DNA of 64,000 nucleotides, from assembly GCF_003985145.1 (NCBI RefSeq), contig NZ_ML133528.1, positions 62,001 through 126,000 on the forward strand, written 5' to 3'. The translations under genes and the position numbers were made by a program. This document shows positions 1-8,175 of the stretch, piece after piece. Origin of the DNA: Rhizobium anhuiense (GTDB lineage: Bacteria > Pseudomonadota > Alphaproteobacteria > Rhizobiales > Rhizobiaceae). Positions within the stretch are counted from its first letter, which is position 1. Every line of letters begins with the position of its first letter. The notes beneath the pieces are model-generated. The model saw only the letters and a program-made list of their open reading frames with translations. It was not told where the DNA came from and searched no databases.

Positions 1-70
1 CGGCGATAATTGCCGGGCATCTCTGCAGATGCAGCGCAGTATCGGGTTTTTCGGTCTTTTGATCAAGCAG

Positions 71-95
71 AATAGGTAAGCAATGCTGACCTATT
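71..95. repeat. short inverted repeat at left edge
   Basis: AATAGGT at 71-77 is matched by ACCTATT at 89-95, followed on the + strand by a run of A. It lies just beyond the stop of the methyltransferase gene. On the minus strand the T run comes before the hairpin, so this is not a classical terminator for that gene. No gene is visible in 1-118. Confidence 0.3.
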
Positions 96-118
96 AAAAA
101 ATCGCAAGAAATGTTCGC

Positions 119-1048
119 TCACGCTGGTTTGCGCGTAAGGAACAGAATGCCGGATACCGGTTTTCCGCCATCTTTGCGAATGACCGACTTGACGGTCGCA
201 AGGATTTGCAAGCCGTGACCGGCAAGAAGCGCCCTGACATAGCTTTCCGAATGGGCGTAACGCAGTGACGGAGCGAGATGGAAGCCCTCGCCGTCTCCCG
301 CATCCTCGACGGAAAAGGCGATATCGGCGCCTGATGCCGCGAGTTCTCCGATGATGGCAAAGACGCTTTCGAGATTGCCGAGATACATCAGCACATCGGC
401 CGCCGTCACCAGATCGGCGCGATGGCGGGCGGCATCGGCAAAGAGACCGGAGAGATCGGGTGCGAGCGAGAGGTCGGCCTGGGCGAGACAGTCATACACC
501 TGTTTCTCGGCCGCCTTCACCAGCATGTTCTGCGAGAGGTCGAAGCCTTCCAGGCGGTCGACACGGCCACGGATCTCCGGGCCGAGCAGGCCGGTGCCGC
601 AGCCGAGATCGACGGCGCGGTCGTAACGCCTGCCGGTGGAGGCGATCAGCGCTGCGAGCTTCTGCGGGACGCTGTAGTCGAGTTTTTCAACAAGGGCTGA
701 TTCGAAACGATCGGCATAGTCGTCGAAAAGGCGCTCGACATAGCGGCTTGGCGGCCGGTCGGGCGTGGCTACGTCGCCGAGAAGGGCGAGCTTGAGGGTT
801 GCGCCGAAAATATCATCGGGATCGAAGGCAAGCGTCCTGCGGTAGGCCTCGATCGCGGCATCCGCCCTGCCCGCCTTTTCCAGATAGGTGGCGAGGCGAT
901 ACCAGCCGGCGGCCCAGGCCGGCACGAGTTCGAGCGCCTGTTCCATCAGCTCGGCGGCCGCGTCCGGCTCACCGCCTTCTTCGAGCATCCTGGCATAGTC
1001 GGCGCGGCGGTCGGCGATGACATCGCCGGAGGAAAGCTGGTGGTGCAT
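119..1048 (-). CDS. TPR-containing SAM-dependent methyltransferase
   Basis: A predicted 309-residue cytoplasmic protein. The N-terminal third (about residues 15-95) is helical and TPR-like, with AAELMEQALELVPAWAAGWY followed by a second unit around residues 60-80. The C-terminal part is a class I methyltransferase fold with the SAM-binding motif VDLGCGTGLLG at about residues 146-156. The start at 1048 (MHHQL) is preferred over an upstream in-frame ATG at 1090, because the extra 14 residues are proline-rich and family-atypical. The methyl acceptor cannot be told from sequence. The gene stands alone, divergent from the DUF6460/CAP pair. The fold is clear; the substrate is unknown. Confidence 0.85.
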   Translation of the reverse strand: MHHQLSSGDVIADRRADYARMLEEGGEPDAAAELMEQALELVPAWAAGWYRLATYLEKAGRADAAIEAYRRTLAFDPDDIFGATLKLALLGDVATPDRPPSRYVERLFDDYADRFESALVEKLDYSVPQKLAALIASTGRRYDRAVDLGCGTGLLGPEIRGRVDRLEGFDLSQNMLVKAAEKQVYDCLAQADLSLAPDLSGLFADAARHRADLVTAADVLMYLGNLESVFAIIGELAASGADIAFSVEDAGDGEGFHLAPSLRYAHSESYVRALLAGHGLQILATVKSVIRKDGGKPVSGILFLTRKPA

Positions 1049-1191
1049 CAACGGACCTATTGGTTGGCCCGCATTTGGCGGCGGCCACAAAAAAACTCAA
1101 GTCCTATTTCAGAGGCGAAGCGGCCAATTCCGGAAAGGGCTTGCGGGCTGAAGGCCGCGACCTTATTCCAAGGGCAAACAGGAGATGGCTT

Positions 1192-1458
1192 ATGTCCGAT
1201 CAGGCGAACAGGTTCCTCGGCGATTCAATCGGCCGCACAGTGATAAAGCTAATCGTGGTGTCGCTGATCGTCGGTTTCGTCATGACCGTCTTCGGCCTGA
1301 CGCCGTGGAGCATCATCGACGGCGTGCGCGACTTCATCCTGGAAGTCTGGCACCGGGGCTTTTCGGCACTCGGGCGCGTCGGCGACTATCTGATCCTCGG
1401 CGCGACGATCGTCATCCCGCTCTTCGTCATCCTTCGTCTTTTCAGCTACCGCCGCTAA
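1192..1458 (+). CDS. DUF6460 small inner-membrane protein
   Basis: An 88-residue protein starting MSDQANRFLGDS, with an AGGAG ribosome-binding site about 7 nt before ATG 1192. A longer in-frame reading from 1060 exists but its first 44 codons do not look coding. Two hydrophobic stretches, about residues 18-37 and 62-82, predict two membrane helices joined by an amphipathic GVRDFILEVWHRGF segment. It ends in basic RLFSYRR. The pattern matches the rhizobial DUF6460 family, whose function is not known to me. The stop is 1 nt before the next gene, so the two are probably co-transcribed. Confidence 0.8.
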   Translation: MSDQANRFLGDSIGRTVIKLIVVSLIVGFVMTVFGLTPWSIIDGVRDFILEVWHRGFSALGRVGDYLILGATIVIPLFVILRLFSYRR

Positions 1459-1459
1459 C

Positions 1460-1957
1460 ATGACATCCATCGATCTTTCCAGGCGCGGCCTGCTGCGCCT
1501 TTCCGGACTTGCGCTCGCCGCCGGCATCGCCGGCTGCACCACGACCCCGCGGATCGCCGGGACGCCGTCCGACGGCGAGGACGAGACGGCGCGGGTGCTG
1601 CCGCTCGTCAACCAGCTCAGAGCCAAAAACGGCCTGCCGCCGCTGGCCGTCGACCCGGCAGCGAGTACGGCTGCTCTCTTCCAGGCGAAGCGCATGGCGA
1701 GCGCCGGCAAGATGGCGCACCTCATGGGCATGACCGACAGTTTTGGCGCACGTGTGAAAGCAAGTGGTGTCCGGCTGCCGGCGGCAGAGAATATCGCCTC
1801 CGGCCAGCAGAGCGTCGATGCCGTGGTGACGGCCTGGATCAACTCGCCGCATCATCTGGAAAACATGCTTGGGCGTTATGACGGCCTCGGTGTCGCCGTC
1901 GCCCATAATCCCTCTTCCCGGAACCTGCCCTATTGGGCCATGGTGCTTTCCAGCTGA
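1460..1957 (+). CDS. CAP (SCP/PR1) domain lipoprotein
   Basis: A 165-residue exported protein. The N-terminus has a Tat-like SRRGLLRLSG stretch, a hydrophobic core and a lipobox IAGC at about Cys26, so a membrane-anchored periplasmic lipoprotein is expected. The rest is a CAP/SCP domain with LVNQLRAKNGLPPL, the helix beginning AENIASG and the HHLENMLG segment, ending in YWAMVL. Bacterial CAP proteins are secreted proteins of mostly unclear role. It follows the DUF6460 gene by 1 nt. The domain call is firm; no specific activity is assigned. Confidence 0.85.
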   Translation: MTSIDLSRRGLLRLSGLALAAGIAGCTTTPRIAGTPSDGEDETARVLPLVNQLRAKNGLPPLAVDPAASTAALFQAKRMASAGKMAHLMGMTDSFGARVKASGVRLPAAENIASGQQSVDAVVTAWINSPHHLENMLGRYDGLGVAVAHNPSSRNLPYWAMVLSS

Positions 1958-2044
1958 GGCGATTCCGCCTGCAGCAATTCAGAATGTTACAGCGTCCCTA
2001 GCGCCTCTCACCAGGACGCGCGGCGCTGTCGCGGCGAGGCAGGC

Positions 2045-3391
2045 ATGGATAGCAGGATCGACGACAACAGGCTCGCTTTCGACGTGACCCACCGGCTGGT
2101 GCTGTCGATCGCCCTTCCGATGACGCTCGGCTTCATGACGACGCCGCTGCTCGGGCTGACCAACACCGCCGTGGTCGGCCGCATGGGCAATGCGGAGGCG
2201 CTGGCGGGGCTGGCGATCGGCGCGATGCTCTTCGATCTGATCCTCGGCAGCTTCAACTTCCTGCGCGCTTCGACCACAGGGCTGACGGCGCAGGCCTATG
2301 GCCGCCGGGATCAGCACGAACAGCAGGCGGTTTTCTCCAGGGCGATGATCTCGGCGCTCGGCTGCGGGCTGGCGCTGCTCTGTCTTTCGCCACTGCTGAT
2401 GGCGGCGGGCTTGACGCTGATGGGCGCGGAGGGTGCGATCGCAGAGGCGACCAGCACCTATTTCTCCATCCGCATGCTGGCGGCACCGGCGGCGCTGGCG
2501 AATTACGCCATCCTCGGCTTCGTGCTCGGACGCGGACAGGGCAATATCGGACTGCTGCTGCAGGCGATCATCAACGGCATCAACATCCTGCTTTCCATCT
2601 ATCTCGGCCTGACCCTCGATTGGGGCGTGGCGGGGGTCGCCTGGGGAACGATGGCGGGCGAAACCGTCGGCGCGCTTGCCGGGCTTGTCATCGTGCTGCG
2701 CGGCTTTAACAAGGCAGAGCGGCCGGCATGGGCGGAGATCGTTTCGCGGCATCGGCTGGCCGAGCTTTTCGCGCTCAACCGCGACATCCTGATCCGCACC
2801 TTCGTGCTGATCGGCGCCTTCACCATCATGACGCGGATCGGCACCAGCTTCGGCGCGGTGACGCTTGCCGCCAACGCCGTGGTGATGAATTTCTTCCTGC
2901 TGTCAGGCTACTATCTCGACGGGCTTGCCAATGCCGCCGAACAGATTATCGGCCGGGCGATCGGCGCGCGTTACCGGCCGGCCTTCGACCGCGGGCTGAG
3001 GCTGACGATCTTCTGGTCCTTCGGGCTGGCGGCGATCGGCTCAGCCTTCTTCTTCCTCGCCGGACCCTGGCTGATCTCGGTGCTGACGACTTCACCCGAG
3101 GTGCGGCAGGCGGCCGAAACCTATCTGCCCTGGGCGGCGGTGACGGGGCTGACCGGCGCGCTCGCCTTCCTGATGGACGGGGTCTTCATCGGCGCGACAT
3201 GGTCGGCCGAGATGCGCAACCGGATGCTGATGTCCTTTGCCGGCTATCTGTTGATGCTGGCGGTCTTCGTGCCGCTCTTCGGCAATCATGGCCTGTGGCT
3301 GGCGATGAACGCCTTCCTGCTCTTCCGCGGCGTCTTCCTGGCGATGCTGGTCAAGCGGCGCGCCGATCAGACCTTCCGCGCCGCCCAATAA
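2045..3391 (+). CDS. MATE family efflux transporter (DinF-like)
   Basis: A 448-residue integral membrane protein with about 12 hydrophobic segments and the two-lobe MATE layout. The N-terminal lobe begins RLVLSIALPMTLGFMTTPLLG and continues with NTAVVGRMG. MATE proteins export organic cations or drugs using a Na+ or H+ gradient; the DinF-like branch is suggested by the sequence but the substrate is unknown. A GAGG stretch precedes ATG 2045. The 3' end overlaps the convergent pyrD gene by 25 bp, which may couple their 3' mRNA ends. Confidence 0.9.
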   Translation: MDSRIDDNRLAFDVTHRLVLSIALPMTLGFMTTPLLGLTNTAVVGRMGNAEALAGLAIGAMLFDLILGSFNFLRASTTGLTAQAYGRRDQHEQQAVFSRAMISALGCGLALLCLSPLLMAAGLTLMGAEGAIAEATSTYFSIRMLAAPAALANYAILGFVLGRGQGNIGLLLQAIINGINILLSIYLGLTLDWGVAGVAWGTMAGETVGALAGLVIVLRGFNKAERPAWAEIVSRHRLAELFALNRDILIRTFVLIGAFTIMTRIGTSFGAVTLAANAVVMNFFLLSGYYLDGLANAAEQIIGRAIGARYRPAFDRGLRLTIFWSFGLAAIGSAFFFLAGPWLISVLTTSPEVRQAAETYLPWAAVTGLTGALAFLMDGVFIGATWSAEMRNRMLMSFAGYLLMLAVFVPLFGNHGLWLAMNAFLLFRGVFLAMLVKRRADQTFRAAQ

Positions 3392-4455
3392 TCCAGCCTG
3401 GTATCGCGCAGGTCGCGGATCGAGCCGGCCTTTTCGCGGTCCAGGAGTTTCGACAGGCCGCGGACGATATCGCCGGCGAGGTCCGGGCCTTCATAGACCA
3501 TGCAGGAATAGAGCTGGACGAGATCGGCGCCGGCCCTGATCTTTTCCAGCGCGGTTTCGGCCGAGGAGACGCCGCCGACGCCGATGATCGGCAGATCAGG
3601 GCCGACGCGCTTGCGCATCCTGGCGAGCACCGCCGTCGACTTTTCGAACAGCGGCACGCCGGAAAGGCCGCCCGCCTCCTTCGCCTGGCGCTGATCCTTG
3701 AGCCCGTCGCGCGACAGCGTGGTGTTGGAGACGATCAGACCATCCAGCGCATGCGAGAGTGCTTCGGCGGCGATATCGTCCATGCCTTCCTCGGTCAGAT
3801 CGGGGGCGATCTTCAGAAAGACCGGGATCTTCCGGCCTGTTGTCGCCGCCATCTCGTCGCGTGCCGCAAGCACGGATGACAGCAGCACCGCCAGGCTTTC
3901 GCGCCCCTGCAGGTCGCGCAGGCCGGGCGTGTTCGGCGAGGAGATGTTGGCGGTGAAATAGCGGGCGACGGAATAGAAGCGGCGGATGCCGGCGACATAA
4001 TCGGCGACGCGATCCTCGCTGTCCTTGTTGGCGCCGATATTGACGCCGATCATGCCACCGCCCGTTAGCGCGGCGAGGCGCCCGAAGGCGGCATCATGGC
4101 CTTCATTGTTGAAACCGAGACGGTTGATGACGCCTTCATCCTCCACCAGGCGGAAGATGCGCGGCCGCGGATTGCCGGATTGCGGTTTCGGCGTCACCGT
4201 GCCGATCTCGGTAAAGCCGAAGCCGAGCTTCAGCAGCGCCTCCGGCACCTCGGCATTCTTGTCGTAGCCCGCGGCCATGCCGAGCGGGTTGTCGAAGGTA
4301 AGGCCTGCGACGGTCTGGCGCAGGCGCGGATCGGGCTTGAGCTGGCAGGCGGGCACGAGGCCGGATTTCAGCGCGGCGATCGACATGCCGTGTGCCGTTT
4401 CCGGATCGAACAGGAAGAGACCCTTGCGGGCGAGACGCTTGAAAGGATCGATCAT
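3367..4455 (-). CDS. pyrD: dihydroorotate dehydrogenase (quinone), class 2
   Basis: A 362-residue enzyme of de novo pyrimidine synthesis that oxidises dihydroorotate to orotate and passes electrons to quinone at the inner membrane. The class 2 features are the N-terminal membrane-associating extension (MIDPFKRLARKGLFLFDPETAH), the FMN-barrel segment NPLGMAAGYDKNAE, and the catalytic serine region NISSPNTPGLR. Near the C-terminus are the phosphate-binding segments GVGGVSS and GADLVQLYS. Its ATG overlaps the stop of the DUF952 gene (ATGA, 4452-4455), indicating translational coupling. The 3' end overlaps the convergent MATE gene. Confidence 0.97.
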   Translation of the reverse strand: MIDPFKRLARKGLFLFDPETAHGMSIAALKSGLVPACQLKPDPRLRQTVAGLTFDNPLGMAAGYDKNAEVPEALLKLGFGFTEIGTVTPKPQSGNPRPRIFRLVEDEGVINRLGFNNEGHDAAFGRLAALTGGGMIGVNIGANKDSEDRVADYVAGIRRFYSVARYFTANISSPNTPGLRDLQGRESLAVLLSSVLAARDEMAATTGRKIPVFLKIAPDLTEEGMDDIAAEALSHALDGLIVSNTTLSRDGLKDQRQAKEAGGLSGVPLFEKSTAVLARMRKRVGPDLPIIGVGGVSSAETALEKIRAGADLVQLYSCMVYEGPDLAGDIVRGLSKLLDREKAGSIRDLRDTRLDYWAARKV

Positions 4456-4808
4456 GGCCTAAGCTCCGGGAAAATATGGGCGCCGGCTTCGTCGAGCGGC
4501 AGAGGCGCCTCCCAGAGCACGGCCGCCAGCGGCAGATCGGCGAAGAGATGCGGGAAGAGATCGCCGCCGCGCGAAGGCTCGAAGACCAGCTTGTCACCGA
4601 AGCCGCTGCCATCGACCGCAATCAGCAGCAGGCCGGACTGGCCGGCAAAATGCAGGGCGGCGGTCTGCTTCACCTGGGCTGCCGTCGAGAAATGGATGAA
4701 GCCATCCGTGAGATCGATGCCGGCGCCATGAAAAGTGCCGGTTTGTCTGGCTTGCTGCCAGAGCGTTTCCGTCACGATCTTGTAAAGGGTCGGTGTCAGG
4801 GTCATCAT
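4452..4808 (-). CDS. DUF952 domain protein
   Basis: A 118-residue cytoplasmic protein with the DUF952 signature LYKIVTETLWQQA, then the FIHFSTAAQV segment and VFEPSRGGDLFPHLFADLPL. Two adjacent ATG codons (4808, 4805) could both serve as start. DUF952 proteins share a fold with ADP-ribose-handling or RNA phosphotransferase-like proteins, but no reaction is established to my knowledge. It is translationally coupled to pyrD by a 4-nt overlap, an arrangement common in Rhizobiales, so the two are probably one operon. Confidence 0.85.
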   Translation of the reverse strand: MMTLTPTLYKIVTETLWQQARQTGTFHGAGIDLTDGFIHFSTAAQVKQTAALHFAGQSGLLLIAVDGSGFGDKLVFEPSRGGDLFPHLFADLPLAAVLWEAPLPLDEAGAHIFPELRP

Positions 4809-4907
4809 GGCCTCGCGACTGCTGGTCCTTGGTCACGAGGCTTTGCCGGAAAGAGGCGGCGATGTCCACGCCCCGGCGCGAAAAACGGGACCGCTGGAAC
4901 AGAATTA

Positions 4908-4955
4908 GAGCATGATGTCGTCCGAAAACCGCGCACACTTTTCGGCATCATGCTC
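4908..4955. repeat. rhizobial palindromic intergenic element
   Basis: An imperfect palindrome with outer arms GAGCATGATG (4908-4917) and CATCATGCTC (4946-4955) and inner TCCGAAAA and TTTTCGG arms. The layout matches the short RIME-type palindromes scattered through rhizobial intergenic regions, as I remember them. It lies between divergent genes, the DUF952 gene and a secreted protein gene. Confidence 0.7.
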
Positions 4956-4982
4956 CAGTAGCAAAATCCGGAGGATGAGACG

Positions 4983-5381
4983 ATGAAGGTTTTGGTTCTG
5001 ACACTTGGCGTTTTTCTCCTGCCGTTGGCGGCCTCGGCGGCTGAAACCGATGCCGGCCGCTTCCAGCTGGAGAAGAGCGGCGATCATTTTGTCCGGCTCG
5101 ACCGGCAGACCGGGGCCATGTCGATCTGCCAGGACAAGGACGGCGCTCTCGTCTGCCGGATGGCGGCCGACGAGCGGGCGGCCTATGAGGACGAACTCGA
5201 CCGGCTGGCAAAGCGGGTGACGGCGCTTGAACAGGGCAATGTCGCCCAGCGCGCGCTGCCGAGCGACGCCGAGGTCGAGCGCTCGATCAGCATCATGGAG
5301 CGGATGATGAAGAGTTTCATGGGGATGGTGAAGGAGTTCCAGGCTGAGGAAAACACCAATCCCCTTCCGCAGAAGACCTGA
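4983..5381 (+). CDS. secreted periplasmic protein of unknown function
   Basis: A 132-residue protein with a clear signal peptide (MKVLVLTLGVFLLPLAASAA, cleavage near residue 20). The mature N-terminal part includes a pair of cysteines in SICQDKDGALVCRMAAD that could form a disulphide. A helical stretch from about residue 62 (AAYEDELDRLAKRVTALEQG) has heptad spacing and looks like a short coiled coil. It ends with a Met-rich helix. I do not recognise a named family. The GGAGG ribosome-binding site lies just ahead of ATG 4983. Confidence 0.75.
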   Translation: MKVLVLTLGVFLLPLAASAAETDAGRFQLEKSGDHFVRLDRQTGAMSICQDKDGALVCRMAADERAAYEDELDRLAKRVTALEQGNVAQRALPSDAEVERSISIMERMMKSFMGMVKEFQAEENTNPLPQKT

Positions 5382-5472
5382 TTGATATAGTCCTATGCCA
5401 GCAAGCCAGCATGCAACGCGGAGGGACGGCGTCGCATGCAGGCATGATCGGGCTCTTGGGAGGGAGTTTTCG

Positions 5473-6120
5473 ATGCAGGAACAGACCATCATCATTGCCG
5501 ACGATCATCCGCTTTTCCGCGACGCGCTACGCCAGGCGGTGATCGGCATGGAAGGCCGGCAGTCGATCGTCGAAGCCGGCGATTTCGCGGCCGCACGCCG
5601 GGCCGCCGGCGCCCATGCGGATGCCGACCTGATGCTGCTCGACCTCGCCATGCCCGGCGTCAGCGGCTTTTCCGGGCTGATGGCATTGCGCTCGGAATTC
5701 GCCAGCCTGCCGATCGTCATCGTCTCGGCCACCGACGATGCGACGACGATCCGCCGGGCGCTGGAGCTCGGGGCTTCCGGCTTCATTTCGAAATCCTCCG
5801 GCATCGACGATATCCGCCGCAGCATCCAGACGGTGCTTGCCGGCGACATCGCCACGCCGGAAAGCTACCGCGACGGGCAGGAGCAGGATCCCGATGTCGC
5901 CGACCTGATCCACCGTCTGCATACGCTGACGCCGCAGCAGAGCCGGGTGCTGACCATGCTCGGCGAAGGGCTGCTGAACAAGCAGATCGCCTATGAACTC
6001 GGCGTCTCCGAGGCGACGATCAAGGCGCATGTCTCGGCGATCCTGCTGAAACTCGATGTCGACAGCCGGACGCAGGCCGTGATTCAGCTCGGCAAGATCA
6101 ATATGGCGATGGTTGCCTGA
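5473..6120 (+). CDS. NarL/FixJ-type response regulator
   Basis: A 215-residue two-component response regulator. The receiver domain (about residues 1-120) has the acidic pocket ADDHPLF, a phospho-acceptor Asp57 in MLLDLAMPG, the switch Ser in IVIVSATDD and the conserved Lys in GFISKSS. The LuxR-type helix-turn-helix is at about residues 148-205 (LTPQQSRVLTMLGEGLLNKQIAYELGVS). ATG 5473 is chosen because a GGGAGGGA ribosome-binding site sits at 5458-5465; an earlier in-frame start at 5395 would add 26 non-family residues. No histidine kinase gene is adjacent, so its partner is elsewhere. Confidence 0.88.
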   Translation: MQEQTIIIADDHPLFRDALRQAVIGMEGRQSIVEAGDFAAARRAAGAHADADLMLLDLAMPGVSGFSGLMALRSEFASLPIVIVSATDDATTIRRALELGASGFISKSSGIDDIRRSIQTVLAGDIATPESYRDGQEQDPDVADLIHRLHTLTPQQSRVLTMLGEGLLNKQIAYELGVSEATIKAHVSAILLKLDVDSRTQAVIQLGKINMAMVA

Positions 6121-6243
6121 ACGTGGCACGCCTGATGTGACAGGATTTTATTCCTCCTGATCTTTACTCGGGCCGGCCGGTCGGTTAACATTCCGCCCGG
6201 TTGAAGCGCGCCGCTGAATCAGCCGCGCAGGGATCGGGCGCAT

Positions 6244-6918
6244 ATGCTGTCACACGACCAGATTTGGGAAGCGATCGACAGGCTTGCCGAACGGCGCGAG
6301 CTGACGCCATCCGGTCTTGCGCGCCGCGCCGGGCTCGACCCGACCTCGTTCAACAAGTCGAAACGGCTTTCCGCCGACGGGCGCTTGCGCTGGCCTTCGA
6401 CGGAATCGATCGCCAAGGTGCTCGACGCGACAGGGGCGAGCATGGAGGAGTTTCTTGCCTTCATGCGGCCGGACGGCGGGCCGGGACAGCCGGCCGGACA
6501 GTCTGACGGCGCGTTTCCGCCGCAAGGCAGCTCCATTCCACTGCTCGGCTTCGCGCAGGCCGGCGCCGGCGGCTTCTTCGACGATGGCGGTTTTCCGGCC
6601 GGCCAGGGCTGGGACGTGGTGGAATTTCCGGCAGCCCCGGCACAGAAGGCGGGCGTCTATGCGCTGGAGGTGCAGGGCGAGAGCATGATGCCGCTTTACC
6701 GCGACGGCGACGTGCTGATCGTCGAGCCGGGCGCCCAGGTGCGCCGCAACGACCGCATCGTCGTGCGCACAAACGAGGGCGAGGTGATGGCCAAGGTGCT
6801 GCTGCGGCAGAGCCCGCGGTCGATCGAACTGATGTCACTCAATCCCGAACATCCCAACCGCACCCTCGAGCTTTCCGACGTCGATTGGATCGCCCGCATC
6901 ATCTGGGCCAGCCAATAG
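6244..6918 (+). CDS. HTH / S24 peptidase-type transcriptional regulator
   Basis: A 224-residue repressor-like protein. Residues 1-70 hold a helix-turn-helix (LTPSGLARRAGLDPTSFNKSKR). Residues 96-224 form a LexA/CI-like S24 peptidase domain with the catalytic dyad Ser147 (QGESMMPLY) and Lys184 (GEVMAKVLL). An Ala-Gly pair in the linker (FAQAGAGG, about residues 103-110) is at the place where such proteins cleave themselves. RecA-stimulated autocleavage is therefore possible but not shown. It is not obviously within a prophage here. The thermonuclease-like gene follows at 12 nt, so the two may be co-transcribed. Confidence 0.85.
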   Translation: MLSHDQIWEAIDRLAERRELTPSGLARRAGLDPTSFNKSKRLSADGRLRWPSTESIAKVLDATGASMEEFLAFMRPDGGPGQPAGQSDGAFPPQGSSIPLLGFAQAGAGGFFDDGGFPAGQGWDVVEFPAAPAQKAGVYALEVQGESMMPLYRDGDVLIVEPGAQVRRNDRIVVRTNEGEVMAKVLLRQSPRSIELMSLNPEHPNRTLELSDVDWIARIIWASQ

Positions 6919-6929
6919 GAAGATATTCC

Positions 6930-7637
6930 ATGCGCCCAGCCGCCATCTTCACAGGTCTCACAGGGATGGTGGTGGTGGCCGGCCTGCTGATGGCGGGCGA
7001 AGCAAGACTTCGCGACGGCGCAGTCGGGGAAGAGACGACGTCCGCGGAGGAAACGGCGACCGCGGCGGAGGCTGCCCCCGCAGCCGGCAAAGCCGCTGCG
7101 ATTTCGGACGATCAAGCCGAAATGATCGCCCGGTCAGTGGAACCGGCGGTTCCGCCCGCTCCGGACCCAGGCGGCGATGTCGCACCCAAACCCGCCAATA
7201 TAGCGCAAAGAGCGGAGACGGCGGCCGGGCAGGCGGCCGGCCCGGCCGCGAAAAAACCGATGGAACTGGCGCGGCCGATGGTCGAAAATGCCGGCATGCT
7301 TTCCTTTGGCGAGCGGAAACTTCAGCTTACCGGCATCGTGCCGACGCCGGCCGACAGAATATGCGGGCCGGCGGGCCGGCAATGGCCCTGCGGCATGATG
7401 GCGAAGACGGCGCTGCGTCAGCTGCTGCGCAACCGCAGCGTCAGCTGCGATGTCGAGACAGCGGAATGGAAGGAAACGGCGACGGCCGCCTGCCGGCTCG
7501 GCACCCAGGATCTCGGCTCATGGCTTGCCGAAAATGGCTGGGCGGAAGCGGCGGCGGGGTCGCCGCTTGCGGGGATCGCCGAGACGGCCAAGCAGGCGGG
7601 AAAAGGCGTCTATGGCGCCGATCCGCGCCGCAAATGA
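6930..7637 (+). CDS. thermonuclease-like (SNase-fold) exported protein
   Basis: A 235-residue protein. One N-terminal hydrophobic segment (about residues 5-22) is a signal or anchor. It is followed by a long Ala/Pro/Glu-rich low-complexity linker to about residue 120, then a C-terminal region resembling the staphylococcal nuclease-like fold (KLQLTGIVPTPADRICGPAGRQWPCGMMAKTALR, then TAACRLGTQDLGSWLAENGWA). The canonical Arg/Glu catalytic set of SNase is not evident, so it may be a non-catalytic relative. Start ATG 6930 is chosen for its position 12 nt after the preceding stop. Confidence 0.65.
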   Translation: MRPAAIFTGLTGMVVVAGLLMAGEARLRDGAVGEETTSAEETATAAEAAPAAGKAAAISDDQAEMIARSVEPAVPPAPDPGGDVAPKPANIAQRAETAAGQAAGPAAKKPMELARPMVENAGMLSFGERKLQLTGIVPTPADRICGPAGRQWPCGMMAKTALRQLLRNRSVSCDVETAEWKETATAACRLGTQDLGSWLAENGWAEAAAGSPLAGIAETAKQAGKGVYGADPRRK

Positions 7638-7737
7638 CCGGCCGCCATGACAAGCGCGAACAGCCGCGGATATGGCCGATCTCTTGTAATGACTGCAGCC
7701 AATTCCTAATCTGGGCAGATCGAAAAAGGAATCAGAG

Positions 7738-8151
7738 ATGAACAAGCCGCTTTCCGCCCATGATGCGCTGATCTACGTGATGGTCATGGCATCCGCCGTC
7801 GACAGCACGATGAACGACAGGGAGATGACAAGGATCGGCCAGTTGATCGGGTTCCTGCCGGTTTTCCGGGATTTCGACGACGACAAGCTGATTTCAGTGG
7901 CGCGCGACTGCGCCGCGCTGCTGGCCGGGCCGGAAGGCCTCGACGTCGTCCTCGAAACCGTGCGCGACACCCTGCCGGTAAAGCTTTACGACACGGCCTA
8001 TGCGCTGGCCGTCGAAGTGGCCTCCGCCGATCTTTCGGTCAAGGCGGAAGAATTGCGGCTGCTCAGCCTGCTGCGCGACCGGCTCGGTCTCGACAAGCTC
8101 ACCTGCGCGGCGATCGAGCGCAGCGCGATTGCGCGCTTCCGCAAGGGCTGA
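7738..8151 (+). CDS. TerB-like tellurite-resistance family protein
   Basis: A 137-residue helical cytoplasmic protein with the TerB-like pattern: an acidic metal-binding-like segment near AVDSTMNDREM and a second near VASADLSVKAEELRLLSLLRD. A GAGATG start context and an upstream purine-rich stretch support ATG 7738. TerB-like domains occur in many bacterial stress contexts, and no tellurite phenotype should be assumed from this gene alone. No other ter gene is nearby. Confidence 0.75.
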   Translation: MNKPLSAHDALIYVMVMASAVDSTMNDREMTRIGQLIGFLPVFRDFDDDKLISVARDCAALLAGPEGLDVVLETVRDTLPVKLYDTAYALAVEVASADLSVKAEELRLLSLLRDRLGLDKLTCAAIERSAIARFRKG

Positions 8152-8175
8152 GCGCGCGCAGTTCGGACCGCGGCG

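Noticed and set aside
6244..6918. Prophage remnant suggested by the CI/LexA-like regulator
   Set aside because: No phage structural, integrase or lysis genes are nearby, and the neighbours are ordinary chromosomal genes.
7738..8151. Tellurite resistance locus
   Set aside because: Only a single TerB-like protein is present; no terC, terD or related genes are adjacent.
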